Positions 26,435-35,777 of a stretch of DNA of 64,000 bases are shown one piece after another. The DNA is from Anaerospora hongkongensis (GTDB taxonomy: Bacteria; Bacillota; Negativicutes; Sporomusales; DSM-15969): the NCBI RefSeq assembly GCF_004339805.1, contig NZ_SLUI01000002.1:310001-374000 (forward strand), in the 5' to 3' direction. The first letter of the stretch is position 1. Each line of letters begins with the position of its first letter. The notes beneath the pieces were generated by a model. The model saw nothing but the letters and a program-made list of their open reading frames with translations. It was not told where the DNA came from and searched no databases. A program made the position numbers and the translations under genes.

Positions 26435-27227
26435 GGCCGGCCTTTTTATACAGAGCATAAAAGTGGTGTATAGGCCCCACGCCTTTCCCTAACGGCAAAG
26501 CCTGCTCAATTGCCACTGTGATAAAATCTTTGGCTTTACGAACGGCATCAAAGATTTCACAGCCCTGCCCGAGATTGGCAGCGATAGCCGAAGAGAGAGA
26601 GCAGCCCGTACCATGCGTATTATTGGAGGGAATCCGGACTGACGGGAGATAATAAAAATCCTCACCATCATACAGGATATCTGTAGCATCGGTCTGACGA
26701 TGACCACCTTTAATCAGCACATTTTTTGCCCCCATAGCATGTATATTCTGGGCAGCTTGCTGCATGTCCTCAAAAGTTTCAATCTTTTGCCCGGTAATCA
26801 CTTCCGCTTCGGGAAGATTCGGCGTAACAATTGTTGCGAGCGGTAATAACTTACTGATCAAATGAGCTTGAGCCTCCGGCTGGAGCAGCCGAAAGCCGCT
26901 CTTAGATACCATAACCGGATCAACGACGATATTGGGGGCCTGATAGCCTTTCAGTTTAGCAGCAATTGTATCTATTGTTTCAACTACTGAGACCATTCCA
27001 ATTTTTACAGCATGAATTTCAATATCTTCAAAAACAGCTTCGAGCTGTTGGGCAATAATAGCAGCACTAATATCCTGTACGGCTAACACACCCTGCGTGT
27101 TTTGTGCAGTTACAGCCGTGATAACACTCATCCCATACGTTCCGTGTGCCGAAAATGTCTTTAGATCAGCCTGAATACCTGCTCCGCCGGAGCTATCCGA
27201 TCCGGCAATCGTCAACACGTTTTTCAT
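26427..27227 (-). CDS. thiD: Hydroxymethylpyrimidine/phosphomethylpyrimidine kinase
   Basis: A 266-residue ribokinase-fold enzyme that phosphorylates HMP and HMP-P in thiamine synthesis. Seen: GSDSSGGAGIQADLKTF at the N-terminus, VDPVMVSKSG in the middle and the anion-hole/catalytic THGTGCSLSSAIAA near residue 205. Full length. Lies 36 nt downstream of sixA in the same direction. No TPP riboswitch is visible upstream, so it may serve salvage. Confidence 0.94.
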   Translation of the reverse strand: MKNVLTIAGSDSSGGAGIQADLKTFSAHGTYGMSVITAVTAQNTQGVLAVQDISAAIIAQQLEAVFEDIEIHAVKIGMVSVVETIDTIAAKLKGYQAPNIVVDPVMVSKSGFRLLQPEAQAHLISKLLPLATIVTPNLPEAEVITGQKIETFEDMQQAAQNIHAMGAKNVLIKGGHRQTDATDILYDGEDFYYLPSVRIPSNNTHGTGCSLSSAIAANLGQGCEIFDAVRKAKDFITVAIEQALPLGKGVGPIHHFYALYKKAGLI

Positions 27228-27263
27228 AAGTCACCAGTCACCTCTTTCTCATTATAACACCTA

Positions 27264-27746
27264 TCAGCCTTTGGAAAACCGCGGCTGTATATACCAAAGC
27301 AGTTCTGCTTCGGTCCTGCTGTTAACTTGAGTGCCCGTCAAAAAGCGGACTCCCGCAGCAGTTGATTTGCGAAAAGGCAGCTGCATTCCTGTCAGTTGTT
27401 CCGTCCATTCCCCTAAAAAGGGCTGATGACCTACAATCAGGATACAGTCATCTTCGTGGCAAACTGTTAAATTAGCACGAAGCGTTTCAAAATCTCCATT
27501 TGAAATTGCATTATGTATTTTGACTTTTACTCCTACTTGCTCTGCCAATATTTCGGCTGTCTGCAAAGCACGCAGCAATGGACTCGACCAAATCTGGATT
27601 TTGCATTTTCTGGGAAGCAGCTTATTGACGATTTTTGCCATTTTTTTAGTTCGTTTACGACCTTTAGCCGTCAAACTACGCAAACCGTCGTCTCTCAAAT
27701 CAGCCCTGTCTTCTGCCTCTCCGTGTCGAAATAAAACAATTACCAT
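27264..27746 (-). CDS. sixA: SixA-type phosphohistidine phosphatase
   Basis: A 160-residue histidine-phosphatase-superfamily protein beginning MVIVLFRHGEAED, where the RHG His is the nucleophile, with a second conserved His in ILIVGHQPFLGEW and SSPLLRALQTAEIL between. This compact form matches SixA, which dephosphorylates phosphohistidine proteins. GGAGGAAAG precedes the ATG. Probably co-transcribed with thiD. Confidence 0.85.
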   Translation of the reverse strand: MVIVLFRHGEAEDRADLRDDGLRSLTAKGRKRTKKMAKIVNKLLPRKCKIQIWSSPLLRALQTAEILAEQVGVKVKIHNAISNGDFETLRANLTVCHEDDCILIVGHQPFLGEWTEQLTGMQLPFRKSTAAGVRFLTGTQVNSRTEAELLWYIQPRFSKG

Positions 27747-27833
27747 GCAAGTCTTTCCTCCGCTTTGCTTTGGATAGTCATGACAAGCATACCATATTGG
27801 CAGAGTCTTTGCCTAGTACAGGTGCAATAAAAA

Positions 27834-27857
27834 AAGACAGACAACTTCGTCTGCCTT
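27834..27857 (-). terminator. Terminator of the 48-residue protein gene
   Basis: AGGCAGACGA pairs with TGTCTGTCT on the minus strand, followed by seven T. Confidence 0.8.
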
Positions 27858-27867
27858 TGCGAAAATA

Positions 27868-28014
27868 TTAGTTAACGCCCAAAAGTGATGAAAGCCTGAC
27901 AGCCTTGTGAATATCACTGCTGCGCAGTTCAGGCTTATATGGAGGTAAATCACGTAAAAGCTCAGCTAATTCCTCTTCTGTTAATTCTACTTGAATTGGC
28001 TTTTGTTCACCCAT
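27868..28014 (-). CDS. 48-residue acidic small protein
   Basis: A short gene missed by length filters: ATG at 28014, GGAG 7 nt upstream, 48 codons, TAA at 27868, then an intrinsic terminator 11 nt later. The protein starts MGEQKPIQVELTEEELAELL and ends RSSDIHKAVRLSSLLGVN; the middle is a predicted acidic amphipathic helix. No relatives recognised. Complete expression signals argue that it is real. Confidence 0.65.
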   Translation of the reverse strand: MGEQKPIQVELTEEELAELLRDLPPYKPELRSSDIHKAVRLSSLLGVN

Positions 28015-28129
28015 GCTTATACTCCATTTCGCTAGGGGATTTTGCATCTGTCATTATTCGACAGATTACTACGACGGTTCGACATATTAAAACAAATTCC
28101 TGCTGGTTATTCCAAAAAAAATAAAAACT

Positions 28130-28161
28130 AACTCCTGCCAAACCTTCGCTTGACAGGAGTT
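28130..28161. terminator. Terminator of the cadC-cadA operon
   Basis: AACTCCTGCCAA pairs with TTGACAGGAGTT; on the minus strand it is followed by an AT/T-rich tail just after the cadA stop. Confidence 0.8.
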
Positions 28162-28167
28162 GGTTTT

Positions 28168-30369
28168 TTATTTAATGGTACGCACCAAACGCATACCATT
28201 CAAGGTGACCAGTAAAGATGCGCCAGTGTCGGCAAATACAGCAAGCCACAGATTGACAAACCCGGCAAATGTTCCAATAACAAACAGCGCTTTTACTGCC
28301 AGTGAAAACGTAATATTTTGCCGGATAATTGACATCATCTTTCGGCTTAGCCCAATCATATAGGCTAATTTCCCTAAGTCATCGGACATAAGGGCAACAT
28401 CAGCCGTTTCCAAAGCACTATCTGATCCTGCTCCCCCCATGGCAATACCGACGTTAGCTACAGCGAGCGCAGGCGCGTCGTTAATACCATCACCAACCAT
28501 CGCTACACTGCCGTGCTTATTGGCTAATTGCTGTAAGGCCGCTACTTTATCCTGGGGCATGAGCTCGCTGAATACCGTATCTACCCCCGTCTGTCCGGCG
28601 ATATTCTGCGCAGCCCGTTCATTATCACCTGTAAGCATGGCAATACTCTTAACTCCGGCTTTACGAAGCGCAGCTATTGCGGCTGGAGCGGAAGCTCTTA
28701 CCGTATCCGCTAAGGCAATTAGCCCAATCAGCTGCGACTGTCTGCCAATTAGTACAACCGTTTTCCCTTGCTTCTCCAGTTCCCTTACAGCCGTACGGGC
28801 ATGCTCAAGCGGGAAGTTCAAGTCTGCGAATAACCGCATATTGCCAACATATACCGTCTCTCCCTGTACGGTAGCTTGAGCACCGCGGCCAGGCAATGCT
28901 ATAAAGTCAGCTACCGAATCAAGCTTAAGTTCACCGGCACGAGCTAAAATCGCTTTGGCCAGCGGATGTTCCGACCGTTGCTCTATTGTTGCGGCTAGTG
29001 CCAGCAGCTCATCACTATCAGAACCGCCTAGGGGAATAATATCGGTTACGGATGGTTTGCCTTCTGTCAGTGTACCGGTTTTATCAAAAGCCACGGCCTG
29101 AATGATTCCCATTTGCTCAAGATAGATCCCGCCTTTAATTAAAACACCGTTGCGGGAGGCATTGCCAATGGCAGATACAATCGAAACAGGGGTGGATATA
29201 ACCAAGGCACAAGGACAGGAAATAACCAGCAATACAAGAGACCGGTAAAACCATTCATCAAACGGCTGGTTAAACACCAGCGGCGGCACAATTGCAATGC
29301 CGATAGCCGCAGCAATCACTGCCGGTGTATAGTATTTTGCGAATACGTCAATGAACTGCTGCATCGGAGCTTTTTCTGCCTGTGCTTCTTCCACCATGTG
29401 CATAATGCGGGAAATCGTAGAATCCTGGGCCAGCTTGGTAACCAGGACTTCCAATACACCTTGCTCATTGACCGTACCGGCATAGACAACATCACCCGGC
29501 TCTTTTTCTACAGGCAAGGACTCGCCGGTAATAGCAGCTTGATTGACACTGGACAAACCTGCTGTAATCTGGCCGTCCATGGCGATACGCTCACCAGGAA
29601 GAACAAGGATAGTATCTCCTACGACGATTTCCTCGACAGGCAGGCGGATCTCCTGCCCGTCACGGCGAACCAGGGCATCTCGCGGAGCCAGTTCCATCAG
29701 AGCACGGATGGATTGGCGGGTTTTATCCATTGTATAGGCCTGCAGCGCATTTCCCAGTGAAAAGAGAAAAACGACTGTTGCTCCTTCACTCCATTCACCA
29801 ATAGCAACCGCACCAATAGCCGCTATCAGCATTAGGAAGTTCGTATCCATCGTCATGCTCTTCAGGCCATATAGGCCGCTTATGGCAACATGATATCCAC
29901 CAACGATCATCGCCAGAGCATAAAGGGGAATAACTGCAGTCTGGGCAAGATCCATCCATTCCAGCAGCATTGCAGCACCCAAAAATATCCCCGCTAGCGC
30001 AGTTGCCATTGTCTTGGGATTGCTCCACCACCGCCCTGATTGCATCGCAGCCGAAGCAGCCTGCTGGTAATGCTCGGCCTGATAACCGGCTTGGCGGACA
30101 GCCTCTATGATATCCGTATCCGTAAGATAATGACTGATCGTAAGCTTAGCCGCCCCAAAATTAACTACAACCGACTTTACACCCGGTAAAGCGTTAAGCC
30201 GCTTTTCGAGATGAGCGGCACAATCGGCACAATCCAGTCCGGCTAAGCGAAAAATACTGGTAACGGCTTCTGTTCCTGCTATCATCGCAGCAGTGCCATT
30301 TCCTGCGTGAACCCCATGGTCGCTGCAGCAATGACAGCCGGATGCTGTTGTTACTTCCGGTTTTTCCAT
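28168..30369 (-). CDS. cadA: Heavy-metal P1B-type ATPase (Cd/Zn/Pb efflux)
   Basis: A 733-residue metal pump. The N-terminus has a Cys/His-rich lead (GCHCCSDHGVH) and an HMA domain with GLDCADC. Eight helices include the SCPCALVIS transport motif; DKTGTLTEG is the phosphorylated Asp site, TGES the actuator motif and MVGDGINDAPAL the hinge. The CPC motif plus the adjoining CadC-type regulator indicates Cd2+/Zn2+/Pb2+ export rather than copper. Starts 13 nt after cadC; GGAGG upstream. Full length. Confidence 0.93.
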   Translation of the reverse strand: MEKPEVTTASGCHCCSDHGVHAGNGTAAMIAGTEAVTSIFRLAGLDCADCAAHLEKRLNALPGVKSVVVNFGAAKLTISHYLTDTDIIEAVRQAGYQAEHYQQAASAAMQSGRWWSNPKTMATALAGIFLGAAMLLEWMDLAQTAVIPLYALAMIVGGYHVAISGLYGLKSMTMDTNFLMLIAAIGAVAIGEWSEGATVVFLFSLGNALQAYTMDKTRQSIRALMELAPRDALVRRDGQEIRLPVEEIVVGDTILVLPGERIAMDGQITAGLSSVNQAAITGESLPVEKEPGDVVYAGTVNEQGVLEVLVTKLAQDSTISRIMHMVEEAQAEKAPMQQFIDVFAKYYTPAVIAAAIGIAIVPPLVFNQPFDEWFYRSLVLLVISCPCALVISTPVSIVSAIGNASRNGVLIKGGIYLEQMGIIQAVAFDKTGTLTEGKPSVTDIIPLGGSDSDELLALAATIEQRSEHPLAKAILARAGELKLDSVADFIALPGRGAQATVQGETVYVGNMRLFADLNFPLEHARTAVRELEKQGKTVVLIGRQSQLIGLIALADTVRASAPAAIAALRKAGVKSIAMLTGDNERAAQNIAGQTGVDTVFSELMPQDKVAALQQLANKHGSVAMVGDGINDAPALAVANVGIAMGGAGSDSALETADVALMSDDLGKLAYMIGLSRKMMSIIRQNITFSLAVKALFVIGTFAGFVNLWLAVFADTGASLLVTLNGMRLVRTIK

Positions 30370-30382
30370 TACACCATTCCTC

Positions 30383-30745
30383 CTAACTGTGACTAATATG
30401 TTCCAGCCCCTGACAAAGAAGTGCTACTACATGGTCATCATCCAGTGAATACCAGGCAGTCTTGCCATCTTTGCGGAACTTTACCAGACGGGCATTGCGA
30501 AGAACCCGTAGTTGATGGGAAATAGCAGACTGCCCCATATTCAGTGTTTCAGCAATATCGCAGACACACATTTCACTTTTACTCAAAGCATGCAGAATCT
30601 TGATGCGGGTAGGATCGCCTACGACTTTAAAGGTTTCAGCTAACTGAAGTACTGTATTGTCCGTCAATAATTGCTGACGGGCCAGGCAAATCCGTTGAGG
30701 ATGATAATTGCACTCTTCACACAGCGCAAAATCTGAGTCATGCAT
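30383..30745 (-). CDS. cadC: CadC/ArsR-family metal-responsive repressor
   Basis: A 120-residue winged-helix repressor. It has the two CadC metal-site elements: an N-terminal LCEECNYH pair and MCVCDIAETL (the CxC of the alpha-3 site). MGQSAISHQLRVLRNARLV is the recognition helix. The ATG at 30745 has GGAGTGAG upstream; an upstream ATG at 30778 would lie within the operator. It represses itself and cadA until Cd, Zn or Pb binds, as known for the family. The operator lies directly upstream. Confidence 0.9.
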   Translation of the reverse strand: MHDSDFALCEECNYHPQRICLARQQLLTDNTVLQLAETFKVVGDPTRIKILHALSKSEMCVCDIAETLNMGQSAISHQLRVLRNARLVKFRKDGKTAWYSLDDDHVVALLCQGLEHISHS

Positions 30746-30758
30746 TTTTCTCACTCCA

Positions 30759-30782
30759 ATATATGAATATATGTTCATATAT
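30759..30782. promoter_or_regulatory. ArsR/SmtB-type operator upstream of cadC
   Basis: ATATATGAA, spacer, TTCATATAT: an inverted repeat with the TATGAA/TTCATA half sites characteristic of CadC/SmtB-family operators, placed 14 nt before the cadC start. Confidence 0.8.
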
Positions 30783-30821
30783 TTATGATAAAAGATTTTG
30801 ACAGCACTGTCAATAAAAAAA

Positions 30822-30873
30822 TTGAGGGTGTCGCAAAAAATGCTTTTTGTTAAAGCAAATGCGGCACCCTCAA
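30822..30873. terminator. Terminator at the end of the ger operon
   Basis: TTGAGGGTGTCGCA pairs with TGCGGCACCCTCAA around an AT-rich interior; it lies downstream of the small membrane gene that ends the ger operon. Confidence 0.7.
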
Positions 30874-30892
30874 CCCATCCAGTGCATAGGAG

Positions 30893-31060
30893 TTATTCTT
30901 TCATGAACATGCGGTAAACCGGTAAGGCCACCCCTACCATAACTACTGCAAAAACAACATATCCACCTTGTTTATTGCCCTCCTGCATCAGCCAGCGGGC
31001 AAATGTCAGCGCGTAAAAAGCTGCTACAAATGAAGAAAGCAACAAAATTATATCAAACAT
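30893..31060 (-). CDS. Two-helix small membrane protein at end of ger operon (candidate D subunit)
   Basis: A 55-residue protein with two predicted membrane helices (about residues 2-22 and 31-49) separated by a short polar loop QEGNKQGG. The ATG at 31060 follows GGGGAGGTCAAGA. It starts 15 nt after the gerC stop and ends at the operon terminator. Some ger operons carry a short two-helix 'D' gene reported to modulate germinant receptors; position and size fit that, but the sequence relation is not verified. Confidence 0.65.
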   Translation of the reverse strand: MFDIILLLSSFVAAFYALTFARWLMQEGNKQGGYVVFAVVMVGVALPVYRMFMKE

Positions 31061-31074
31061 TCTTGACCTCCCCA

Positions 31075-32325
31075 CTATTTAGTAATTGGTGATGATTGCC
31101 ACATAAGCGCACTACGCCGGATTTTAGTAGTCACCTTCAGGCGGAAATCCGCATTGCTGTAAGCTTCACTCCAATTAATCTCCCGCCACTCGTCAAAGGT
31201 ACGGAACATAGCACGAGCCGGGTAACCGAACCCGACCGGATCAGTACCGAGAGACCTGGTCTTATCCAGCATATTCATCATTTCTCCGTGTACAACCTGT
31301 GAGATCTGTTCCTCCAGCTGCTCTTTGTAACCGGCCATCTCATAGTTGATCGCACTGGGAATTGATGTAACCTCCGCCTCCAGCAAGACATCAACGTCCA
31401 CAATAAACTGACCGTCCTGCAGCGTAATTTTCGTATTAGGCTTACGGCCAAGGCGGAAGATAATATTAACCGCTTTATCTGGAATATTGGGATCGGCTAC
31501 GGCAAAAAAACAATTTGGTGCATTTTTCCCTTGCAGCAAGCTCACCATCCGGCATTCCTCATTTGTCAATGTCCCTACCATTTTATCGGCTTTAAACAGC
31601 GCCAAACCGGCAAAATTAGCTGCAGGTCCTTCTCCCATCAATGGAATATTGCCAGCCGTATACTCATCATTTTTTTCACCTGCTCTTTTTTTGTCGGTTG
31701 GCAGATCCTTGCCATCCATTGGGTTTACAGCCACCAGCGTAGCATATGGTGCTGCACTGCCCCCCTTGAGACGGTTGTAAAAATCATGCAGAAAGCTTCG
31801 TCCATAATAGCCATTCTCGGTACTGCTTAACATCATTGTTTCAACATATTTAGACGGCAGGATTTCCAGGCGGGGAGTAAGTTTTTTAATAAAATCTTCC
31901 GCGGTTGACTCGTGAGCAACAACAACATACATAGAACCCCGGAATTCGCGAAAACGTTGCAGCGGAGCAATAAAATCCCCTACCCCCTGGCGGGCAATAT
32001 CTTCACCGATAATAATAACTTTAATATGCGATAAATTCGGCACCCTGGCAACACTTGTATTTAATAAATTCCGTGCTTCCACAGCGGTGTTTGCCGTAAT
32101 GGTAATAATCTCGGTTGCTTCTTTGCTGTCGCTGTCACTTGTACCGGACAACGCCCGGGGAATTGCCATTTGGTACGTAACATTGATCTTATCCTTTTCC
32201 GGTGCCTTATCGATCCCCATGGCAATAACATAGCCTACTTCATCCGTCTCACGGGCACCCGAGCAGCCCGCCGTAAACAGCAGAGCAGCCGACACCAACA
32301 GCACAACCATCAGCCTGACGCCCAT
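31075..32325 (-). CDS. gerC: Spore germination lipoprotein, Ger(x)C family
   Basis: A 416-residue lipoprotein: signal sequence ending LLFTAGC (lipobox), then the DEVGYVIAMGIDK opening typical of C subunits and a C-terminal Ger(x)C domain. It is the membrane-peripheral subunit of a nutrient germinant receptor in the spore inner membrane. Overlaps gerB by 16 nt. Full length. Confidence 0.92.
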   Translation of the reverse strand: MGVRLMVVLLVSAALLFTAGCSGARETDEVGYVIAMGIDKAPEKDKINVTYQMAIPRALSGTSDSDSKEATEIITITANTAVEARNLLNTSVARVPNLSHIKVIIIGEDIARQGVGDFIAPLQRFREFRGSMYVVVAHESTAEDFIKKLTPRLEILPSKYVETMMLSSTENGYYGRSFLHDFYNRLKGGSAAPYATLVAVNPMDGKDLPTDKKRAGEKNDEYTAGNIPLMGEGPAANFAGLALFKADKMVGTLTNEECRMVSLLQGKNAPNCFFAVADPNIPDKAVNIIFRLGRKPNTKITLQDGQFIVDVDVLLEAEVTSIPSAINYEMAGYKEQLEEQISQVVHGEMMNMLDKTRSLGTDPVGFGYPARAMFRTFDEWREINWSEAYSNADFRLKVTTKIRRSALMWQSSPITK

Positions 32326-33419
32326 AGCTTCACCTTCTTTCTTTTTTTCCAGACCAAGGCTGCCAGCAGCAAAAGGGGTACGATATAAATGCCAAAATTG
32401 AAATATGTTTTGCCCACATAAACATAATCATTCATTACACTGACCACATCCTCAGGAATCATGGCGACCTGAGCCAGCAGAAGGGTAACTACCGGTATCA
32501 GCGGGCGCATCGTTGGCAGCCGTCCCAGATAGGTAAGGCAGTATAAGCCAAAATACAAGCTTAAGGAAATATCCAGCACTCCATTAATGACCCAGAGAAT
32601 AATAAACAGCGATTCCAGACGCTGCACATAACGCCCTAAGTAAACCAGGCGAACCATTTCAAAAAAAGGCAGCATCTTCTCTCGTCCAACGGTAACACCA
32701 AACAGTAATGTATAGAAAAAGACGACCATTGCCCGCAACACAGCACTCAATCCCACTCCAAACAACGCAATTTGCCACCTTGTCCGGTTATTTTGAAAGG
32801 AGGAGGCTAAAATGACTACCGCGGCAACACCAAAGTTGATACCGGCAATTTTAAGACCGGTAAAAACTGCTGTTCCCACTCCCAAGCTTAACCAGGGAGC
32901 TAAGCGGTACACTTCATAAAAAGGGTTCAGCAGGGCAAAAACGATTACAAGCGTTATGCCGATAAACGGCATGACAATATATCCGGCCCTGGCCATGCCT
33001 TCCAGGCTGAAGGCTACAAGGATTGCCCCGACCAGGGCATACGCCACAATGATAAAAGAGAATTCAGCCGAGGGAAGTGCCGTAAGCAGAGTATTCTCGG
33101 CATATTGCCGCAGCATCAGCACGTAGTTGGCAAAAAAAGCTGCCGCATAATATAAAGCAATCAGCCATGCCAGGACTTTCCCCAGCAACTGCTCACAAAT
33201 TTCAAACAGATTGCCCGGCACGTACTTGCAGACGATCAGGATGGCAGCGATTGATACGACAGACACAAGTCCGTGAACTAAAGCAGACAGCCATCCTAAG
33301 CTACCTGCTTCGTTAATCAACACGGCCGGTGTGGTGAGAAAGGTGGTGGGAAAGGTCAGCAGAAATACAATCGCCATCCCCTCTGCTGTCCCCATTTTAC
33401 CAGGCTGGTAGCTCCTCAT
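32310..33419 (-). CDS. gerB: Spore germination receptor permease subunit, GerB family
   Basis: A 369-residue integral membrane protein with about ten helices, beginning GKMGTAEGMAIVFLLTFPTTF, of the APC-superfamily GerB/endospore permease group that binds the germinant amino acid. Its ATG overlaps the gerA stop (ATGA) and it overlaps gerC at the other end, so all three subunits are coupled. The ligand cannot be read from the sequence. Confidence 0.92.
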   Translation of the reverse strand: MRSYQPGKMGTAEGMAIVFLLTFPTTFLTTPAVLINEAGSLGWLSALVHGLVSVVSIAAILIVCKYVPGNLFEICEQLLGKVLAWLIALYYAAAFFANYVLMLRQYAENTLLTALPSAEFSFIIVAYALVGAILVAFSLEGMARAGYIVMPFIGITLVIVFALLNPFYEVYRLAPWLSLGVGTAVFTGLKIAGINFGVAAVVILASSFQNNRTRWQIALFGVGLSAVLRAMVVFFYTLLFGVTVGREKMLPFFEMVRLVYLGRYVQRLESLFIILWVINGVLDISLSLYFGLYCLTYLGRLPTMRPLIPVVTLLLAQVAMIPEDVVSVMNDYVYVGKTYFNFGIYIVPLLLLAALVWKKRKKVKLWASG

Positions 33420-35302
33420 TCCTCCTCGTCCCCCTCTTTCTTTCCTATCGGCTTATCCTCTGTCCACTTACGGCTAATAGAGGGCTGGCGCCGGTTATCC
33501 TGAGTGTTTAACTGATCAGGCCGCAGTTCCTGACGATATACCGGCCCCCTGATCAGGGTATCATAACCAGCAATCGTCTTGGGTGCCACTGGCGCCATAT
33601 AAGGTACACCGAACGATTTCATGCTGCACATGGCAACAGTTAAAATGAGGAGACCAAAAGACAAGCCGACCAGCCCCAGCATGGCAGAAAGCAGCAAAAA
33701 GGCAAACCGGGTTATCCGCAGGGCAAAAGCCAGCCGGTAATCGGGGATGGAAAAAGAAGCCAGTCCGGTCACCGCAATAATAACTACCATGATCGGACTG
33801 ACCAGATTGGCCGCAACCGCTGCCTGACCTAAGATGATTGCTCCAACAATGCCGATGCTGGAACCAAGTAAACCAGGTACGCGCAAGCCAGCCTCCCTGA
33901 TCAGTTCAAAGGAAAATTCCATCATTAGAATTTCAATCAGTGCCGGAAAAGGAACTTTTTCTCTCGCTCCGGCAATAGCCAGTGCTAATTCCGTCGGCAA
34001 TGCCTCCTGGTGGAAGTAATTGATCCCCAAGTACATCGATGGCAGGATAACAGCTACCAGCGTCCCAACGATGCGCAGCAGCCTCATAAAAGTACCTGCC
34101 GGCGGCTTTAATGAAAAATCTTCTACGGAATGAAAAAAGGAATAAAAATTCACAGGCACAATGTGTACGAACGGAACGCCCTCATAAAGCAGTGCAACCC
34201 GTCCTTCGGCAATATTGATTGCTGCCCGGTCTACCCGCTCAGTGGACAGCATTTGGGGAAAAATCATCCCCGGATGATCCTCAATAAATTGCTCCAGAAT
34301 CCCCAAATCTACAATATAATCAGTGGTAACTCCTTTCAGCCGTCGTTTCACCTCCGCAACCAAATCAGGGTTAACGAGTGATTTCAAATACATAATGGCG
34401 CATTTTTGCGGCACTCTGTCACCAATCATGAGTATTTCGGTAACTAAGTCATTCGTAGGCAGCATGAGGCGCAGCAGCCCTGTATTGGTGCGCAGACCTT
34501 CGCTAAAAGCAGCCTGACTGCCCCGGATGGACTGCTCAATCTGCGGCCTTTCCACACCCCGCTGCTTATACCCTTTAGTCCCAAGAGCTAGGGCCTGATC
34601 AACACCTTCAATAAACAGTACCGTATCGCCGCCGTTAATTGCATCCGCTACATCTTTATATTTATCTACCGGTGTTGCTTGATTGCTCGGCAGACATTTT
34701 TCCACAATTGCAGTAAGCAACTCACTGCCAGAAGGCTTTATTACCCCTGTATCCAGCAGCATGAGTGGCTGCAAAACAGCCAAATCAAGGACCTGCTTAT
34801 CAATCATACCGTCCAAAAACACCAGCAAGGCCTTAATAGGCTGTTTTCCGCCAATCTCAAAGCGGCGGATCAAAATGTCCTTATTTACATCGCTGCTATA
34901 CATCTGATCAATGATGGCTTTGTTTTCTTCCAGCAGCGGACTTACCAGTTTGTCCAACGGCCGAACAGCCGTATCATAGGCGAGCAATACGGGCTCCGTA
35001 TTCTCCTTGATTTTTTTCAGCGATGCCATATCCTCTGGCAATCGTTCAATAGCAGTTCCATCATTACTGCGAAAAGCAGCAATGCTTTTTTCCAGCATTT
35101 CCTCCAAACGGTGAGAATAAGCAACTAATGTTTTTAATTCCCGGACTGCATTCGTTAGGCCCGCTTGCGCATCTGATCCAGAATGACCGCTTCTGCCTTT
35201 TTCTATCTCATCTAAGACAAAAGGCTTGGGATTTTGGGGCGGCTTATAAATCAAGAGCTTTTTCAGGCTCTCATATACTTGTGTAATAATTGTATTACCC
35301 AC
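33416..35302 (-). CDS. gerA: Spore germination receptor subunit, GerA family
   Basis: A 628-residue A subunit with a large hydrophilic N-terminal domain, then about five membrane helices (from near residue 410) and a polar C-terminal tail. Seen: VVAYDTAV-like and IERPQIEQSIRGSQAAFSEGL segments and LVALLYEGVPFVHIVP, all typical. Start taken as GTG at 35302 with GAGGAGG 8 nt upstream; a GTG three codons earlier overlaps the ribosome site. First gene of gerA-gerB-gerC plus a small gene; complete, so likely a working receptor. Confidence 0.92.
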   Translation of the reverse strand: MGNTIITQVYESLKKLLIYKPPQNPKPFVLDEIEKGRSGHSGSDAQAGLTNAVRELKTLVAYSHRLEEMLEKSIAAFRSNDGTAIERLPEDMASLKKIKENTEPVLLAYDTAVRPLDKLVSPLLEENKAIIDQMYSSDVNKDILIRRFEIGGKQPIKALLVFLDGMIDKQVLDLAVLQPLMLLDTGVIKPSGSELLTAIVEKCLPSNQATPVDKYKDVADAINGGDTVLFIEGVDQALALGTKGYKQRGVERPQIEQSIRGSQAAFSEGLRTNTGLLRLMLPTNDLVTEILMIGDRVPQKCAIMYLKSLVNPDLVAEVKRRLKGVTTDYIVDLGILEQFIEDHPGMIFPQMLSTERVDRAAINIAEGRVALLYEGVPFVHIVPVNFYSFFHSVEDFSLKPPAGTFMRLLRIVGTLVAVILPSMYLGINYFHQEALPTELALAIAGAREKVPFPALIEILMMEFSFELIREAGLRVPGLLGSSIGIVGAIILGQAAVAANLVSPIMVVIIAVTGLASFSIPDYRLAFALRITRFAFLLLSAMLGLVGLSFGLLILTVAMCSMKSFGVPYMAPVAPKTIAGYDTLIRGPVYRQELRPDQLNTQDNRRQPSISRKWTEDKPIGKKEGDEEE

Positions 35303-35432
35303 CCGGAACACCTCCTCAGCCTGGTAATAATAGATAGTATTTCAAAAAACAGGAAATAGTATTTACCTTTCCAGTGCTTTTTCTTATGTGCCATACATAT
35401 ACATAATTAATCATATAAGTTGAGGTGGCTCT

Positions 35433-35777
35433 ATGACTGTCAATGATGATACGGCACTAGAAAATGATGTGCTCCAGGCTTTTAATGCACTCAGCTCATA
35501 CATACCGCACTTTTTTGAAGAGGAAGTTTCCTTGGGGATTACTGACCGGTTCCGTTATTTGCGCTTTATCCCCAGTCCCGGCCTTCAGCCTAATATCCAG
35601 GAAGGCGATCCAATTCCGCCCGGAGATGCTATTTACGAAGCACTCAGGCTAGGCAGACCGGTAACAAAGATTATTTCGGAGGACGTCTATGGCATTCGCT
35701 TCAAGGCCGTAGGCATTCCGGTCAAAGATAAGTATGGTCAGGTAATTGGCGGCATTGGGATCGGCCGCATAATATAA
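35433..35777 (+). CDS. Stand-alone PAS-like sensory domain protein
   Basis: A 114-residue soluble protein that looks like only the sensor part of Negativicute-type soluble chemoreceptors: NALSSYIPHFFEEEVSLGITD, then GDPIPPGDAIYEALRLGRPVTKI and a GIPVKDKYGQVIGGIGIGR ending. The same layout occurs in the N-terminal half of the soluble MCP at 45565 ([18 protein letters not shown]... [15 protein letters not shown]). No output domain is attached. GAGGTGG precedes the ATG. It could work as a free ligand-binding protein; function not known. Confidence 0.65.
   Translation: MTVNDDTALENDVLQAFNALSSYIPHFFEEEVSLGITDRFRYLRFIPSPGLQPNIQEGDPIPPGDAIYEALRLGRPVTKIISEDVYGIRFKAVGIPVKDKYGQVIGGIGIGRII

Noticed and set aside
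27228..27263. TPP riboswitch before thiD
   Set aside because: The gap after sixA is only 36 nt and has no conserved thi-box.
28439..28879. Long open frame antisense to cadA
   Set aside because: The opposite strand encodes conserved P-type ATPase motifs; this frame has no family features or start signal.
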